Below, one piece after another: positions 62,355 through 64,000 of a DNA stretch of 64,000 nucleotides (its first letter is position 1; each line of letters begins with the position of its first letter). Below the pieces are notes generated by a model. The model saw only the letters and a program-made list of their open reading frames with translations. It ran no database searches and was not told where the DNA came from. This DNA is from Paenibacillus spongiae. Lineage in GTDB: Bacteria > Bacillota > Bacilli > Paenibacillales > Paenibacillaceae. The position numbers and the translations under genes were made by a program. The stretch covers positions 4,234,501 through 4,298,500 of the forward strand of contig NZ_CP091430.1 of the NCBI RefSeq assembly GCF_024734895.1, in the 5' to 3' direction.

Positions 62355-63365
62355 ATGAATGACGAACAAATCATCATAATCGGCGCCGGACCTTGCGGTC
62401 TGGCAGCTGCTATCGAACTGCAAGCGGTCGGCGTGGACGCACTTATTATCGAGAAGCGGAACGTCGTTCATTCCATCTCTCAATATCCGACCTATATGCA
62501 TTTCTTCAGTACGCCCGAGCTTCTCGAAATAGGCGGGATACCGTTCACGACCGCCAACGACAAGCCTTCCCGGATCGAGGCGCTCAACTACTACCGCAAT
62601 GTGGCCCTTCGGCGTCAAGTACGGATCAACGCCTATGAAGCCGTCACTTCCATCACGCCTTCTGCTGAAGGATTGTACGAACTGACAAGCGTTAACCGTC
62701 ACGGTGAGCAGCTAGCCTACCGCGCGAAAGCGGTCGTGATCGCCACCGGATATTTCGATCATCCGAACGAGCTTGGCATTCCGGGTGAAGATCTCGATAA
62801 GGTTAGTCACTTCTTCCGGGAAGCGCATCCCTATACCGGTATGAACGTGGCTATTATCGGGGGAAGCAACTCCGCCATCGATGCCGCACTGGAGCTTGAG
62901 CGAGTCGGCGCTAAGGTTACCGTCGTCTACCGCGGCGAGCATTATTCGAAGAGCATCAAGCCTTGGGTCAAGCCTTCTTTCGAAAGTCTTGTATCCAAGG
63001 GAAGAATCGCCATGCGCTTCTCTTCCCGCGTCGTTGCGATCGACTCGCGCTCCGTGACGATTGAAAATGCCGAAGGAACGGAGCAGATCGCCAACGACTT
63101 CGTCCTTGCTCTGACCGGCTTTCACCCCGACCGCGCCTTTCTCACCTCGATCGGCGTGACGATTGAGCCTGAAGGATACCCGACGTTCAACGAAGACACG
63201 ATGGAGACCAACGTGCCCGGTATTTATTTGGCCGGCGTCGTAGCATCCAAGCGGGAAGCCAATGAAATCTTCATCGAAACTGGCCGTTTCCATGGCAAGA
63301 AGATTGCCACCCACCTGCTTGCTTCGGAGCGGTACCGTACCGTGTCGAACCCGATACACCCATAA
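62355..63365 (+). CDS. ypdA: YpdA-family bacillithiol disulfide reductase
   Basis: 336 residues. FAD motif IIIIGAGPCGLAAAIEL, the family marker SISQYPTYMHFFSTPELLEIGGIPFT, NAD(P)H motif NVAIIGGSNSAIDAALELERVG, and the C-terminal FAD contact NVPGIYLAGVVASKREANEIFIETG. It lacks a CxxC redox pair, as expected for YpdA, which reduces bacillithiol disulfide with NADPH. Start ATG 62355 after ATGGGGG. A bacillithiol-based redox system in the organism is implied. Confidence 0.93.
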   Translation: MNDEQIIIIGAGPCGLAAAIELQAVGVDALIIEKRNVVHSISQYPTYMHFFSTPELLEIGGIPFTTANDKPSRIEALNYYRNVALRRQVRINAYEAVTSITPSAEGLYELTSVNRHGEQLAYRAKAVVIATGYFDHPNELGIPGEDLDKVSHFFREAHPYTGMNVAIIGGSNSAIDAALELERVGAKVTVVYRGEHYSKSIKPWVKPSFESLVSKGRIAMRFSSRVVAIDSRSVTIENAEGTEQIANDFVLALTGFHPDRAFLTSIGVTIEPEGYPTFNEDTMETNVPGIYLAGVVASKREANEIFIETGRFHGKKIATHLLASERYRTVSNPIHP

Positions 63366-63410
63366 TAAAAGGTTTTGCTGCCCGTTCATCAGGGTAGCAA
63401 AACCTTTTTC
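63366..63410. terminator. Terminator downstream of ypdA
   Basis: AAAAGGTTTTGCT...AGCAAAACCTTTTT stem with an additional CCC/GGG pair, U-tract on the plus strand and A-tract for the converging gene. Bidirectional. Confidence 0.88.
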
Positions 63411-63411
63411 T

Positions 63412-63927
63412 TCATTCGTCGAATCCTTTACGATCCACGCCGGTAAACGTCAGCAGCGTGTCGATTTTTTGCAGGCGGATATATTCGCTTGGCATCATGT
63501 CCGATCGGAAGTAAGCGAACATATAGATCGCTTCCATGAAGGTTAAGCCCGGGTATACGGCGATGTTCTGATTCGAATGGGGATTGTCGAGCAGCACCTG
63601 CCATTCGCCCTCGCGGGCCGTGACAGGTATCGAACCGAGCACAACCCTTTTCGTCCGAATAATGCTGTCGTATTCCTTCCAGATATTCACCCAGGAAGGG
63701 CTGACTTCTCCCGGATTCGGAAGCATCGCTCGGGCCAGCTGAAGCCGCTCCGACGCTTGCTGACATTCGGCATCCCCGAATTGCCGCAAGTAATCGCGAA
63801 ATTCATCCAGAAACCGCCGAACCGCCGTGAAACCATCCGCTCTAAACTTGCTGCCTAACGATAGTGCAGAGGTCTCGTCGCGAACCTCGCAAAACTGATG
63901 AAAGTAGTCATATTGCGCTGTTTTCAT
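63412..63927 (-). CDS. Hypothetical protein (171 aa)
   Basis: An all-helix N-terminus (MKTAQYDYFHQFCEVRDETS, then FTAVRRFLDEFRDYLRQFG and CQQASERLQLARAM) is followed by a strand-rich half (VVLGSIPVTAREGEWQVLLD, NQNIAVYPGLTFMEAIYMFAYF). No recognised domain, signal or membrane segment. Its stop is next to the ypdA terminator. The upstream AGAGGTGAG is rather far from the ATG. Confidence 0.65.
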   Translation of the reverse strand: MKTAQYDYFHQFCEVRDETSALSLGSKFRADGFTAVRRFLDEFRDYLRQFGDAECQQASERLQLARAMLPNPGEVSPSWVNIWKEYDSIIRTKRVVLGSIPVTAREGEWQVLLDNPHSNQNIAVYPGLTFMEAIYMFAYFRSDMMPSEYIRLQKIDTLLTFTGVDRKGFDE

Positions 63928-64000
63928 AACCGGCCACGCTCACCTCTCTTGCATGAATAAACCACATCATTCCTTATAACGGGGCAATATCTTTGCGTAT

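Overview
The window looks like a chromosomal segment of a Paenibacillus-type member of the Bacillota (Paenibacillaceae). Three things suggest this: many strong Shine-Dalgarno sequences with GTG and TTG starts; a carbohydrate-scavenging gene content (paired LplB/LplC-type permeases, GH38, GH35, GntR/LacI/AraC regulators, several sugar isomerase and Gfo/Idh enzymes); and Bacillota markers such as YpdA and BirA-controlled BioY. It is mostly core-like chromosome. No rRNA, tRNA, CRISPR array, complete insertion sequence or prophage was seen. The species assignment is inference.

Left part (1-24 kb). A minus-strand glycan locus runs from a GntR/LacI hybrid regulator through an unrecognised 730-aa glycosidase-like protein and a GH38 alpha-mannosidase to two LplB/LplC-type permeases, the last cut by the window edge. 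Next come an ArsB-like anion transporter with a three-repeat cytoplasmic partner, an ArsR-SRPBCC pair with a clear sigma-A promoter and operators, a decayed protease-like gene, two GNAT acetyltransferases, a sugar isomerase and an APH-fold kinase. A LacI-controlled operon (Gfo/Idh, esterase, NagB-like deaminase) follows. Its first gene is frameshifted, and its promoter carries a perfect 18-bp palindrome. MqnB and MqnD of the futalosine menaquinone route sit upstream of the LacI gene.

Middle (24-44 kb). A response regulator, histidine kinase and MacB-type ATPase/FtsX permease form a peptide-sensing/exporter module; direct repeats before the ABC genes look like its target. Then come small enzymes, a methyltransferase, and an 800-bp gap between convergent genes. 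That gap holds four evenly spaced palindromes of the form GTTGTA-N5-TACAAC, a further 19-bp palindrome and copies of a dispersed inverted-repeat element. A DinG-type helicase, a NatAB-like exporter, GH35 with a divergent AraC regulator, and a biotin ECF transporter follow. The ECF transporter has a fused ATPase/T-component and shares a BirA operator with bioY.

Right part (44-64 kb). Household and accessory genes include aldehyde dehydrogenase, YfcE-type phosphoesterase, NUDIX, an OatA-like acyltransferase, Gfo/Idh, a PAS hybrid kinase, thymidine kinase, M42 peptidase and YpdA. The AT-richer stretch 45.6-49.2 kb looks accessory: it has a DnaB N-terminal remnant, an unrecognised 252-aa gene, possible coding remnants and direct repeats.

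Many start codons were moved downstream of the longest open frame because a Shine-Dalgarno sequence, promoter or operator lies inside the longer frame. Family calls rest on recognising motifs by eye; no database search was run.
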